Shown one piece after another: positions 27,515 through 35,188 of a stretch of 64,000 bases of DNA (the first letter of the stretch is position 1; every line of letters starts with the position of its first letter). Origin of the DNA: Levilactobacillus angrenensis (GTDB taxonomy: Bacteria; Bacillota; Bacilli; Lactobacillales; Lactobacillaceae); the NCBI RefSeq assembly GCF_003946085.1, contig NZ_RHOB01000012.1:1-64000 (forward strand). Reading direction: 5' to 3'. Both the position numbers and the translations under genes were made by a program. The notes under the pieces were generated by a model. That model made no database searches, was not told where the DNA came from, and worked only from the letters and a program-made list of their open reading frames with translations.

Positions 27515-27526
27515 CCCGCTACTAGT

Positions 27527-27565
27527 ACTAACGAAATCCAATCGTAATTTGTAACCCCCTAATTG
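27527..27565 (+). repeat. 39-base motif shared with 50432-50470
   Basis: ACTAACGAAAT, ten variable bases, then TTTGTAACCCC and TAATT recur at the same spacing at 50432-50470. Both copies follow the stop codon of a plus-strand gene by 12-20 bases. There is no obvious hairpin. Confidence 0.5.
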
Positions 27566-27631
27566 GGAAAAAGATGAAACGATTAGCGAGAAACGTTGGT
27601 CTAGCAGTAATTTAAGTGAAAAAAAGTTTTT

Positions 27632-27680
27632 AAAAATGACCTTGGTGGACCACAGAAATGTGGTTCATCAAGGTCATTTT
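27632..27680 (+). terminator. Long hairpin after the choice-of-anchor gene
   Basis: AATGACCTTG...CAAGGTCATT with an inner ACCACA/TGTGGT stem, then TTTT. It adjoins the left end of repeat copy B and could terminate transcription from the surface gene. Confidence 0.65.
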
Positions 27681-28328
27681 GTCGTTAACTGAAGGTTGAA
27701 ACTTGAAAATCAGCTAGAAACATTGTCACCACGCAGCTCATGACGTAAAAATTAGTTGTTTACAACTTTGTAGTTCAATCTGGCCGCCTACCGTCCGCCA
27801 ACTATGGGTTGGAACGCGGTGGGCGGACCGGTCGAGCCAAAGGGCGGTCTCGACCTCGCTTTGAGCCGAAGGTCACGTCTCAAAGACGCCAGTTGTCTAA
27901 GCGGCATAAATCGCGCCGCTAAGGCAACTCCCACGGCTGAACCCATATTTGGCGGACTCTCGGCTACAAAAGTGCTTGCCAGTAAAAGGCGACTTAGCTC
28001 CAGGCAACAGCTGATCTAGCAACTGGTTCCTAGCACAATGCTGCTGACAATCGCCAACCCGCCGGAGGCAGTCAGAGATGGAGCCAGCTGTGACGACGGT
28101 GTTGGCTGAGGCTTTTTCTCAGCCTACAGCGTGCGGCGACTTTGGAGACTGGCGGGTTTTGCCAGGCTTCAAAGCGAACCAGAAGCCCGTTTCACAGGCT
28201 GGAGGTGTCCGCCATAGCAGGCGGAATTTCTGGCTGACGCAGGCTCCTGGTTTGACTAATTTTAGTGAACAGAACACTGTCGTTCTGAAACTTACCGCGC
28301 TAATGTTACTTTCAACCTTTGTCGTTAA
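27681..28328 (-). repeat. Structured MITE-like element, copy B (full length, with target duplication)
   Basis: The element proper is 27689-28320 and lies inverted relative to copies A and E. The left end CTGAAGGTTGAAA is matched by TTTCAACCTT on the right. GTCGTTAA occurs directly outside both ends (27681-27688 and 28321-28328) as a target duplication; the match extends to TTTGTCGTTAA. Module 1 is closed by TCCGCCAACTATGGGTT with AACCCATATTTGGCGGA (one mismatch), and GGTCGAG/CTCGACC and CGTCTCAAAGACG are present. The right duplication contains the stop codon of the TSUP gene. Confidence 0.88.
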
Positions 28329-29068
28329 AAGATCATGCGCAGACCCATGAATACCAGCAGGATGCCCATGAACGGCTTAACGTAGTAGTTCAGCTTAGCG
28401 GGGTCCACGTGCATCAACAGGCGTGGCGCACATACTGCGCCCAATACGGCGCCAATCATCAACCCAATGCCGACTTGCCAGTCGATGTTGTTCGCTGACA
28501 AATGAAAGAGCAACCCCACTAGTGAGGTGCCGACCAGCACATAAGAGGAGGTCGCCGCGGCCGGGAGCATGTCCAGTCCCAGCACCAACAAACCCGCAAT
28601 GATGGGCCCGCCGCCACTTAGACCGGCCACGCCGACCATGATACCGCTCAGCAGGCCATAGACTGCGGCTTGGGTGCTTTGGTGCCGCGGAGCTTTGGTT
28701 TGACGGATGAGGAAACGTTTGACCAGCACCTGAATGCCCAAACCAGTGAGGATGATGGCGACGATCCACGTGTAGACGTCGTTAGGAATGTACGGGGCCA
28801 GGAGTGCGCCCACCACGGTGGCGGGGATGGCAGTCATCAACATTTGATTGCCGACCTTAAAATGAATCTGACCGGTGCGGTAGTGGCCGTAAGCGCCGAC
28901 CACCAAGGACGGAAATGCCGTAAACAGGGACGTGGAAGCCGCTACGGCGGGGGCCAACCCGAAGACGCTGGTCAGTAGGCCTAGGTAAATGGCCGCGCCA
29001 CCACCACCGGTCGAAATGACCAACAGGCCAACTAAAAACCCAATTATTAGAAAGACTAACCACATCAT
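28325..29068 (-). CDS. TSUP-family (TauE/SafE) membrane permease
   Basis: A 247-residue integral membrane protein with about eight hydrophobic helices. The N-terminal STGGGGAAIYLGLLTSVFGL and the later GVAGLSGGGPIIAGLLVLG are the two characteristic glycine-rich repeats of the TSUP (DUF81) family. Members export or import small anions such as sulfite, sulfoacetate or thiosulfate; the substrate here cannot be told. AAGGAGA lies about 11 bases before ATG 29068, and a second ATG follows directly. The final codons (RMIF, stop) lie at the edge of repeat copy B, whose target duplication includes the TAA. The protein itself appears complete. Confidence 0.88.
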   Translation of the reverse strand: MMWLVFLIIGFLVGLLVISTGGGGAAIYLGLLTSVFGLAPAVAASTSLFTAFPSLVVGAYGHYRTGQIHFKVGNQMLMTAIPATVVGALLAPYIPNDVYTWIVAIILTGLGIQVLVKRFLIRQTKAPRHQSTQAAVYGLLSGIMVGVAGLSGGGPIIAGLLVLGLDMLPAAATSSYVLVGTSLVGLLFHLSANNIDWQVGIGLMIGAVLGAVCAPRLLMHVDPAKLNYYVKPFMGILLVFMGLRMIF

Positions 29069-29192
29069 TTACCCACTCGTCTCCTTATCGACTAATTCTG
29101 TTAATTAGTTTACCGGTTACGCCGCATATCGTCAATTTGCTGGGGGATTTGGTCATCTTGTTGTATCATGACAAGTAAAGAGCGGAGGTTCG

Positions 29193-29927
29193 ATGAATAT
29201 GAAATTAGCACAACAACGGCTACTCATCGTCGGTGGGACGTCTGGCTTCGGCGAAACGGTGGCTGAACAAGCGCTGGCGGCTGGGGCGACGGTCCACGTG
29301 ATTGGTCACAGTCAAGCGCACGTGGATGCGGCCCTCGAGCGGCTACAGGCCAAAGCCCCGGTCATGATTGGGACGGCCTTGGATGCCCAGGACCCGGATC
29401 AGTTGGGCGTCTTCTTTTCCTGCCAGCCTAAATTCGACCACGTTTTGTCATTTCTAGGTGGAGCCATGGGCGGCGGCTTTTTGGATAACGATGTCGCCAC
29501 GATTCGGCAGGCAATCGAAGATAAATTCTTTGCCAACTTACAACTGGCCAAAGCGGCGGTCGGCCATTTAAATGCGCACGGGTCGTTGATCTTTACCTCT
29601 GGCGCTGGTGGGCACCCCGACGATGCCTCGGGCGCCATCATCGGCAACCAGGCCATCAATACCATGGTAGCCGGACTGGCGGTCGAAATGGCACCAGATT
29701 TTCGAGTCAACGCGGTCGCACCAACCTGGACGCCGACGGGACTTTGGCGCAAGCTGACCATCCAGCAGGTCGACCAGCAGGCGCACGACTTCGCGCAAGG
29801 CGTACCGCTAAAGCGTGTCGCGACCAAGGCAGAAGTGGCCTCGGCGTATCTGTATTTGATGCAAAATGATTTCGTCACGGGTCAGGTGCTCCACGTGGAT
29901 GGTGGGGTCGACCTGGGCGTACGGTAG
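29193..29927 (+). CDS. Atypical short-chain dehydrogenase/reductase lacking the YxxxK motif
   Basis: A 244-residue Rossmann-fold protein. VGGTSGFGE (residues 13-21) is the dinucleotide-binding glycine motif, and LIFTSGAGG holds the usual Ser. Where classical SDRs have YxxxK, the sequence reads AIIGNQA, so both the catalytic Tyr and Lys are missing. The C-terminal VLHVDGGVDLG is typical of the superfamily. It may bind NAD(P)(H) without standard oxidoreductase chemistry, or use another mechanism. GCGGAGG precedes two possible starts (ATG 29193 or ATG 29199); the second has better spacing. It stands alone between divergent and convergent neighbours. Confidence 0.85.
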   Translation: MNMKLAQQRLLIVGGTSGFGETVAEQALAAGATVHVIGHSQAHVDAALERLQAKAPVMIGTALDAQDPDQLGVFFSCQPKFDHVLSFLGGAMGGGFLDNDVATIRQAIEDKFFANLQLAKAAVGHLNAHGSLIFTSGAGGHPDDASGAIIGNQAINTMVAGLAVEMAPDFRVNAVAPTWTPTGLWRKLTIQQVDQQAHDFAQGVPLKRVATKAEVASAYLYLMQNDFVTGQVLHVDGGVDLGVR

Positions 29928-29993
29928 TGAGAGTGAAAGAGAGGCGGAGTCGGCTGCCTTTGGGTGCACGTTTCGGTCATTTAAAGTTGATGC

Positions 29994-30205
29994 ATGGGGG
30001 CCTGGGATATTTTTTCCCAGACCCTTTCGAAGTGGCTGGATTGGTTCGGTTCGTTCAAGCCATCTTCGCCACTTTATCCCGATTCTGGCGGCCTCCGAAA
30101 CGTGTTCCGCGAACCAGACTCCTGCGCTTAGAAAAATAAGGTGCCCCCATTCGGCTTTGCCGAATGGGAACACCTTATTCCTCTAATGCTCAGAGTCTAA
30201 GCGGT
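29994..30205. other. Hairpin-rich intergenic region between convergent SDR genes
   Basis: GGGCCTGGGATATTTTTTCC is the start of a hairpin (CTGGGA/TCCCAG, extended by GGG/CCC). AAGTGGC (about 30030) pairs with GCCACTT (about 30073). AATAAGGTG...CACCTTATT encloses CCCATTCGGC/GCCGAATGGG, a strong two-way terminator (30137-30178), itself bracketed by CGCTTAGA and TCTAAGCG. Reading frames across it have no ribosome sites. It serves both convergent genes as terminators; further function is unknown. Confidence 0.6.
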
Positions 30206-30223
30206 TCGCTCCGCACTCTTATC

Positions 30224-30988
30224 TTAATAACTAGTCCACCCGCCATCAACTGGCACGACCGTTCCGTTCACGTAACTGGCTGCGTCTGAGCAGAGGAACA
30301 GGGCCGTTTGGGCGATTTCGTCGCCAGTTCCTGGTTCTGGTGACAGTGGCATGCCCACGCTTTGGCGTTCCATGCCTTCCTTGTCGACGCCCTTCATGGA
30401 TTCGGCGATGTTGGTCTTGATACCACCGGGGGCGATGGCGTTGGTTCGGATGCCCATGTTCTCGTACATGTAAGCCGTATTCTTGGTCAAACCGACCACC
30501 GCGTGCTTAGAAGCCGTGTAAGCCGCACCGGCGCGGCCGCCACCGATACCGCCAACGGAGGCGATATTTAAGATGACCCCGGATTTTTGCTTGGTGAAGA
30601 GCTTCAAAGCCTCCCGCGTTGCCAGCATGACGCTGGTCGTGTTGACCGTCATAACGCGGTCCCACAACTCGTTGGTCAGCGTACCCACGGGCGCCATGTT
30701 ATCCATGATGCCGGCGTTGTTGACTAAGATATCCAACTGACCAAAGTTGTCAACGGCCGCTTGGACCATGGCGACCACATCGGCCTCTTTGGTAACGTTC
30801 GTGACTGCGGCGACGGCTTGATTGCCGGCGTCTTTGATGTCTTTAACCACTTCATTTAAACGATCTTCATTGATATCGGCGGCCACGATTTTGGCGCCTT
30901 CCTTGGCAAATAATTCCGCCATGGACTTGCCCATGCCGGAGCCGGCACCCGTGATGATGGCCACTTTTCCTGCTAATTGTTGACCCAC
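30224..30988 (-). CDS. SDR-family NAD(P)-dependent oxidoreductase
   Basis: A 254-residue classical SDR. TGAGSGMGKS binds the dinucleotide, NNAGIMDN is the structural motif, the catalytic Ser is in NIASVGGIGG, and AAYTASKHA supplies the Tyr and Lys. The C-terminal NGTVVPVDGGW is usual for glucose-dehydrogenase or 3-oxoacyl-reductase-like members. Physiological substrate unknown. I choose GTG 30988 (MGQQLAGKVAIITG), which is 8 bases after AAGGAG; the GTG at 30997 overlaps that site. A TATAAT -10 and a cre-like GAAAGCGCTTA lie upstream. Confidence 0.9.
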   Translation of the reverse strand: MGQQLAGKVAIITGAGSGMGKSMAELFAKEGAKIVAADINEDRLNEVVKDIKDAGNQAVAAVTNVTKEADVVAMVQAAVDNFGQLDILVNNAGIMDNMAPVGTLTNELWDRVMTVNTTSVMLATREALKLFTKQKSGVILNIASVGGIGGGRAGAAYTASKHAVVGLTKNTAYMYENMGIRTNAIAPGGIKTNIAESMKGVDKEGMERQSVGMPLSPEPGTGDEIAQTALFLCSDAASYVNGTVVPVDGGWTSY

Positions 30989-31037
30989 GTTACTCACTCC
31001 TTAATAAAAATGTTTTAGGCTTAATTACCTTAGCTCT

Positions 31038-31071
31038 ATTATATTCTTTTACTTAACAGAAAGCGCTTAAT
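31038..31071 (-). promoter_or_regulatory. Promoter of the SDR gene with a cre-like element
   Basis: TATAAT on the minus strand is at 31043-31038. AGAAAGCGCTTAAT (31058-31071) has the AAGCGCTT core of a cre site but lacks the outer TG...CA, and it would overlap the -35 region. Confidence 0.4.
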
Positions 31072-31160
31072 ATGCTGAGGGATGAGTCAAAATGTTTGAC
31101 GCTGTTCACCATTCATGTAACAATTAAAGTAACATCAAAAAAGCAAGGGAGTTTTGCCAC

Positions 31161-32024
31161 ATGAAATACGTGATTACCGGTGCGACTGGTCACTTAGGTC
31201 GCCAAATCGTTGAACAACTGGCCCAACGCGTGCCGGCTACCGAAATGACGCTCGGGGTCCACACCCCGGCCAAGGCGCAGGCGTTTGCGCAGCGGGGGAT
31301 GACGGTCCTGCCACTGGATTATCGCGACGCTGCTAGCGTAACCGCCAGCCTGCAAGACGCCGACGTAGCCATTTACGTGCCCAGCAAGAGCCACGACAGT
31401 TTTAGCCGGGTCACGGAATTTGAAAACGTGATTGCGGCCGCCGAACAGGCTAGCGTTAAGCACCTAATCGTGATGGGCTTTATCGCTGACCAGGTCAATA
31501 ATCCGTTTGACTTGTCCGCCTTCTACGGCTACGTGCCGCGGCGATTGGCGGCGTCGGGCTTGTCGTATACCATTTTGCGTAATGCGCTATACGCCGACCC
31601 ACTGGTACCGTATTTGCCGGAGCTGATTGAACGGCACAATGTCATCTATCCCTTAGGCGACGCGTCGCTGAGTTTCATCAGTCTGGCCGACAGTGCGGCT
31701 GCCTTTGCCCAGGTCGCCGTCACGCCGCAACTGTGGACGCAGCCCATTTACACGTTGACGCAGGAACGCTCCTACACTATGCCGGCGCTGGCCCAAGTGC
31801 TCAGTCAGGTTTCGGGGGCGGCGATTGGCTATGCGCCAGTCACGTTGGACCAATTTGCCACGATGTACGATGAAGGTCACGAGGGCCACATGTTGGCGTC
31901 GATGTATGCCGGTGGGGCCCAGGGGCTGCTAGCCACGGTGACGGATGACTACCGCAAAATCATGGGGCATCCGGCGCAAAGTCTGCCTGATTTCTTGACC
32001 GCGGCACTTGCAGCCCAAAGTTAA
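31161..32024 (+). CDS. NmrA-like NAD(P)H-binding protein (quinone reductase 2-like)
   Basis: A 287-residue atypical extended SDR. ITGATGHLGRQIVEQL (residues 4-19) is the GxxGxxG dinucleotide site. The central YGYVPRRLAASGLSYTILRN and the absence of YxxxK are as in the NmrA/QorB group, whose members bind NADPH and reduce quinones or act as redox sensors. AAGGGAG lies before ATG 31161. The Rrf2 regulator starts 45 bases after its stop, so the two probably form one transcript. Such regulator-reductase pairs often answer electrophile or redox stress, which is inference here. Confidence 0.87.
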   Translation: MKYVITGATGHLGRQIVEQLAQRVPATEMTLGVHTPAKAQAFAQRGMTVLPLDYRDAASVTASLQDADVAIYVPSKSHDSFSRVTEFENVIAAAEQASVKHLIVMGFIADQVNNPFDLSAFYGYVPRRLAASGLSYTILRNALYADPLVPYLPELIERHNVIYPLGDASLSFISLADSAAAFAQVAVTPQLWTQPIYTLTQERSYTMPALAQVLSQVSGAAIGYAPVTLDQFATMYDEGHEGHMLASMYAGGAQGLLATVTDDYRKIMGHPAQSLPDFLTAALAAQS

Positions 32025-32068
32025 GCGGGTATAATGGTTCGATGAATACTAGTGAAGGGGGTCTGGCT

Positions 32069-32515
32069 GTGCGCTACTCGCATAAATTAAGTGATGCTGT
32101 GCACATTTTAGCTTATATTGACATTTGTCATGACGATGATCTATCGAGTACGGCCATCGCGGCCAGTGTCGAGTCCAATCCGGCACTGGTCCGGCGACTG
32201 ATGGGCGCATTGCGCCGCGGTGGTTTACTAGCGACGCAGCAAGGGTCGGCGACGCCCAAATTGGCGCGGCGACCGGCTGCTATCACGCTCCTGGATATTT
32301 ACCGAGCGGTCGAAGACGACGGCAACCTCCTGCACGTTGATGACAAAACCAATCCGCACTGTATCGTGGGTGGCAATATTCAAGATACCTTGCGGGTGGC
32401 CTACGCGGAGGTTCAATCCGCGGCGGAAGTCCAAATGAAGACCATCACGTTAGCGCGGTTGATTGGGGATATCTTGACCCGAGAACGTGCGAAACAAGGG
32501 TCGGCTGGTGAGTAG
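32069..32515 (+). CDS. Rrf2-family transcriptional regulator
   Basis: A 148-residue regulator. RYSHKLSDAVHILAYI at the N-terminus and SNPALVRRLMGALRRGGLL form the winged helix typical of Rrf2; ITLLDIYRAVE is the usual dimerisation segment. There is one Cys (PHCIVGG), not the three of iron-sulfur-binding members such as IscR, so sensing through a single thiol or no cluster is likely. I start at GTG 32069, 7 bases after AAGGGGG, because family members begin with (M)xYSxKL; ATG 32042 would add nine unlikely residues. It probably controls the preceding NmrA-like reductase. Confidence 0.85.
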   Translation: MRYSHKLSDAVHILAYIDICHDDDLSSTAIAASVESNPALVRRLMGALRRGGLLATQQGSATPKLARRPAAITLLDIYRAVEDDGNLLHVDDKTNPHCIVGGNIQDTLRVAYAEVQSAAEVQMKTITLARLIGDILTRERAKQGSAGE

Positions 32516-32574
32516 GCGACGATTGACAGTAAGTTAGATGCTAGGGTAACCAACCTTTTATACTGTTTAGTGGA

Positions 32575-32600
32575 AGTCACTCGTTGCGAGTGGCTTTTTT
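32575..32600 (+). terminator. Terminator of the reductase-Rrf2 unit
   Basis: AGTCACTCG / CGAGTGGCT hairpin with a TTG loop and TTTTTT tail. Confidence 0.9.
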
Positions 32601-32612
32601 GTCTGTGAACTG

Positions 32613-32618
32613 TATAAT
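32613..32618 (+). promoter_or_regulatory. -10 box of the CAP-domain gene
   Basis: TATAAT lies 31 bases before the start codon, directly downstream of the previous terminator. No clear -35 box is visible. Confidence 0.45.
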
Positions 32619-32649
32619 TAAGCTAGTAAACAAAGGAGGAATTTATTTC

Positions 32650-33468
32650 ATGGGATTGAAAAGAAGTTTTATGGGGTTGTTGGTTGTGACCTTAGCGCTT
32701 GGTGGGCTGGCTAGTGGTACTGCGTCAGCATCGGCGAAAGTCAAGCCAGCACGAGTGGTGAAGACGACAAAGGTTAGTGCTAAGGCTTACCATGCAACGA
32801 AGGGGAAAATTTATCGGACTGCCAAATTAACTAAGGTTGTACATAACGCTAAGAATTATCAGCATACGACGTTCATGGTTACGAAGCATGCAACCATTCG
32901 CAAGGCTAACCATAAAAAGGCAATTTATTACTACATTGGTAAGGGGAAGGCCAAAGGATGGATCTGGCGTGGTTATTTAACTGTTGGTAAGGCGTCTAAG
33001 AAGGTAACGCCCAAAACAGTTAAACAGACAGCTAAGTTTGTAGCAGATAAACAATCGCAAAACTTCTTAGCTGTAGTTAATCAAGAGCGGGCTAAATTAG
33101 GGGTGGCACCTTTAACGCTTAATGATAAGCTAACCAACTTAGCAAACCAACGTGCCAAAGATGACGGCGCAATCAATGGGTTATCGCACACGGATGCACA
33201 AGGGCAGTTAATGTTTGATAAAGAAGCAGCTGACTTTGGCGTGACGGGAGAATCGAGGTGGTCAGAATGCTTATACGCAAGCGGTTATACAAGTCTAGAT
33301 TTCAATTTTGGCAAAGATGCTGCGGATCAATATTTGTATCATGATGCTGCTTCTGACTGGGGACACCGAAAGAATTTAATTGATTCAGATGCTACCCAGA
33401 TTGGTATTGGTTGGTACGTTAAGTCTTCTACCAAAATTGTCTACAATGCGATTGATCAAACTAACTAA
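32650..33468 (+). CDS. Secreted CAP-domain (SCP/PR1) protein
   Basis: A 272-residue exported protein. MGLKRSFMGLLVVTLALGGL...ASA is the signal peptide. Residues about 45-120 form a basic Tyr/Lys-rich module ending GWIWRGYL, homologous to the one in the NlpC/P60 protein at 1127-1897. From about 140, NFLAVVNQERAKLGVAPL opens a CAP domain with GLSHTD, ESRWSECLY and DWGHRKNLID, the usual His/Glu-bearing motifs. Bacterial CAP proteins have no agreed reaction; calcium or sterol binding and proteolysis have been proposed for the family. AAAGGAGG precedes ATG 32650 by 9 bases. Single gene with its own terminator. Confidence 0.88.
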   Translation: MGLKRSFMGLLVVTLALGGLASGTASASAKVKPARVVKTTKVSAKAYHATKGKIYRTAKLTKVVHNAKNYQHTTFMVTKHATIRKANHKKAIYYYIGKGKAKGWIWRGYLTVGKASKKVTPKTVKQTAKFVADKQSQNFLAVVNQERAKLGVAPLTLNDKLTNLANQRAKDDGAINGLSHTDAQGQLMFDKEAADFGVTGESRWSECLYASGYTSLDFNFGKDAADQYLYHDAASDWGHRKNLIDSDATQIGIGWYVKSSTKIVYNAIDQTN

Positions 33469-33554
33469 GTAAAGGCGCCTTAAAGTATCAAGGTGTCATC
33501 TTTTAAGGACAGCATATTTTAGAAATTGGAGAAGAAGTTTTTGCCAAATACCAA

Positions 33555-33596
33555 GCAAAACCCCTGACCGGCGCAATCTACCAGTCAGGGGTTTTG
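33555..33596 (+). terminator. Terminator of the CAP-domain gene
   Basis: CAAAACCCCTGAC pairs with GTCAGGGGTTTTG around a 15-base loop, followed by TTG; active in both directions in principle. Confidence 0.8.
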
Positions 33597-33739
33597 TTGT
33601 CTTTAGGTTAAAGAGAGTTTTAGCGTTACCAGTCATACTGAGGGGGAGGGACTGGCGTTGCACAGGAGACATCAAATTGTGAGGTAGTCATGCAGCGCAG
33701 TGTTTGGGGGAGGCTGCGGCTCAGCGGACTAGGAAAATG

Positions 33740-34033
33740 TTATTTGAGTTGGCCATCGTGATGTTGCTGGTCGAGATTCAGCGCACTGGCATCGACCGCC
33801 GTCTGGACCTGACTAGAGATTTGAGTAGTCGTGACGCGCTTGTGCAGTTTGATGGTCGTGGGCCGAATCTCTGGTTGGGCCTGTTTCTTCAAGGTCACAG
33901 TCGGCTGGACCACGGCCGGTGCTGGCGTCGTGGTCGTTGTGGCGGCCGAAGCTCCCGCAGACGTGGCCAGTAAGGTCGTCACCGTCATTGCGCTCAGCAT
34001 TACTTTTGTCATCATCGTTTTTAAGTTTGTCAT
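33740..34033 (-). CDS. Small secreted Thr-rich hypothetical protein
   Basis: A 97-residue protein that I do not recognise. MTNLKTMMTKVMLSAMTV followed by TLLATSAGASAA is a signal peptide. The mature part is Thr/Pro/Gln-rich (TTTTTPAPAVVQPTV) and ends HHDGQLK. No anchor, membrane helix or Cys is present. ATG 34033 has GAGGAG 8 bases upstream, which supports real translation; a GTG at 34042 overlaps that site. It is a single gene read leftwards, with repeat copy C on its upstream side. Confidence 0.7.
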   Translation of the reverse strand: MTNLKTMMTKVMLSAMTVTTLLATSAGASAATTTTTPAPAVVQPTVTLKKQAQPEIRPTTIKLHKRVTTTQISSQVQTAVDASALNLDQQHHDGQLK

Positions 34034-34117
34034 GGTAACCACTCCTCAAATTGTTTGGCGTTTCGCTTTCGATATATTAGTTATACCATCTGCCGACGCC
34101 CGGCGCTTGAGGGCACA

Positions 34118-34696
34118 CTAAAGGTTACCTGTGAATTTCTTAGGTTGGACTTAGGAAATGTTGAGAATGCTGACGTGACAGGGATTGTTGGGAAATATAG
34201 TCGGTGCTGGCAGTCTTGTGGTTCACTAGCAGTAGATGGGGCGAGAGGACGGTCTCGTCACCTCACTTTGAGCCGAAGAACGCGTCTCAAAGATGTCAGT
34301 GACCTAACCGGCGTGAATCGTGCCACTAAGGGAATTTCCACGATAATATCTAGCGAACTAGCTACTCTGGTAGCGGTGGTCAGCAACTTTGACCTGCCGT
34401 CTCGACCAGGCGTTTAGCCACTGTATCATTTGACCACAGTTAGTAACAGCTAGCGGTGTTTGGGCTAGCGCTATGGTCATGCACAATCACGCCGGAGGCG
34501 GCCAGGGGTGGAGCCAGCTGTGTCGACGGTGTTAGCTGGCGTTATTTGCCAGGTTACAGCGTGGGGCGACTTGAGAGACTGGTGGTCTTTGCCAGGCTTT
34601 CAAGCGAACCGGAAGCCCGCTTTTCAGGCTGGAGGCGTCCCCCATAGCAGGCGGAACCCCTGGCAGCCGCAGGCAACTGGCTGCTGGGCGGGATGG
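34118..34696 (-). repeat. Structured MITE-like element, copy C (diverged)
   Basis: Same orientation as copy B. Module 2 is well kept: GCCAGGGGT (34501-34509) pairs with ACCCCTGGC (34656-34664), with GGAGCCAGCTGTGTCGACGG and GCGAACCGGAAGCCCGC between. Module 1 is worn, but CGTCTCAAAGATG (34283-34295) and GAGAGGACGGTCTCGTC remain recognisable. The left end CTAAAGGTT (34118) may be a decayed terminal repeat. The right end is cut at the stop codon of the HxlR gene. Confidence 0.75.
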
Positions 34697-35059
34697 CTAA
34701 ACATCGTCGCGGCTGAGGAGGGTGATGGCTTCACCAGCGGCTTCTCGACGGTCGATGTTGTCTTCGCCCCAGACGCACAGCTCGTGCAGAATGCCTGACA
34801 ACGACTGACCGTAATCCGTCAGGGAATACTCAACCTTGGGCGGGACCTGCTTGTACACGCGGCGGGCAACGATATTGGCAGCCTCCAGTTCGCGGAGCTG
34901 TTGCGTCAACATTTTTTGCGAAATCTGGGGGATGGCGCGGGCCAATTCACTGGTACGCATGGTGTGGTGACGGAGATGGCATAAAATAATGGATTTCCAC
35001 TTGCCACCGATGATTTCCATCGTGGCTTCGACGCCAATGTGATAAGTTTTTGTGGGCAT
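34697..35059 (-). CDS. HxlR-family transcriptional regulator
   Basis: A 120-residue winged-helix regulator. MEIIGGKWKSIILCHL and ISQKMLTQQLRELE with VEYSLTDYGQSL are the standard HxlR motifs; family length is 100-130 residues. The early Cys in ILCHL is close to where redox-sensing HxlR proteins carry their thiol, but with one such residue that role is only possible. It diverges from the MFS gene at 35189 and probably controls it. The stop codon abuts repeat copy C, so its native terminator may have been replaced. Confidence 0.9.
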   Translation of the reverse strand: MPTKTYHIGVEATMEIIGGKWKSIILCHLRHHTMRTSELARAIPQISQKMLTQQLRELEAANIVARRVYKQVPPKVEYSLTDYGQSLSGILHELCVWGEDNIDRREAAGEAITLLSRDDV

Positions 35060-35118
35060 GAAACGGCCTCCTGTTCATTTATTACCTTTTGGTGGGTAGG
35101 GCACTTTAAAGTCGGTTC

Positions 35119-35167
35119 TTGTACCTGGGTTGCTAACCAGTATAATCATTATTTATCACGTTAGCAA
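35119..35167 (+). promoter_or_regulatory. MFS promoter with inverted repeat operator
   Basis: TTGTAC (35119-35124), 16 bases, TATAAT (35141-35146). TTGCTAAC (35130-35137) and GTTAGCAA (35160-35167) are perfect 8-bp inverted arms either side of the -10, a good position for the divergently encoded HxlR protein to bind. Confidence 0.6.
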
Positions 35168-35188
35168 ACGAAAAACAGGGAGGTCATT

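Noticed and set aside
27804-28350. Reading frames inside the MITE-like copies (27804-28019, 28078-28350, 3303-3629, 34055-34417, 47854-48105)
   Set aside because: They are not conserved between copies, have no ribosome sites, and are explained by the GC-rich hairpin structure.
29866-30186. Frames overlapping the SDR intergenic region (29866-30186, 29927-30139 and the reverse 29808-30173)
   Set aside because: They cover hairpins and a terminator, have no start signals, and overlap the SDR gene in another frame.
33704-34121. Plus-strand frames opposite the small secreted protein (33704-33973, 33831-34121)
   Set aside because: The minus-strand frame has a signal peptide and a well-spaced GAGGAG site; the plus frames have neither.
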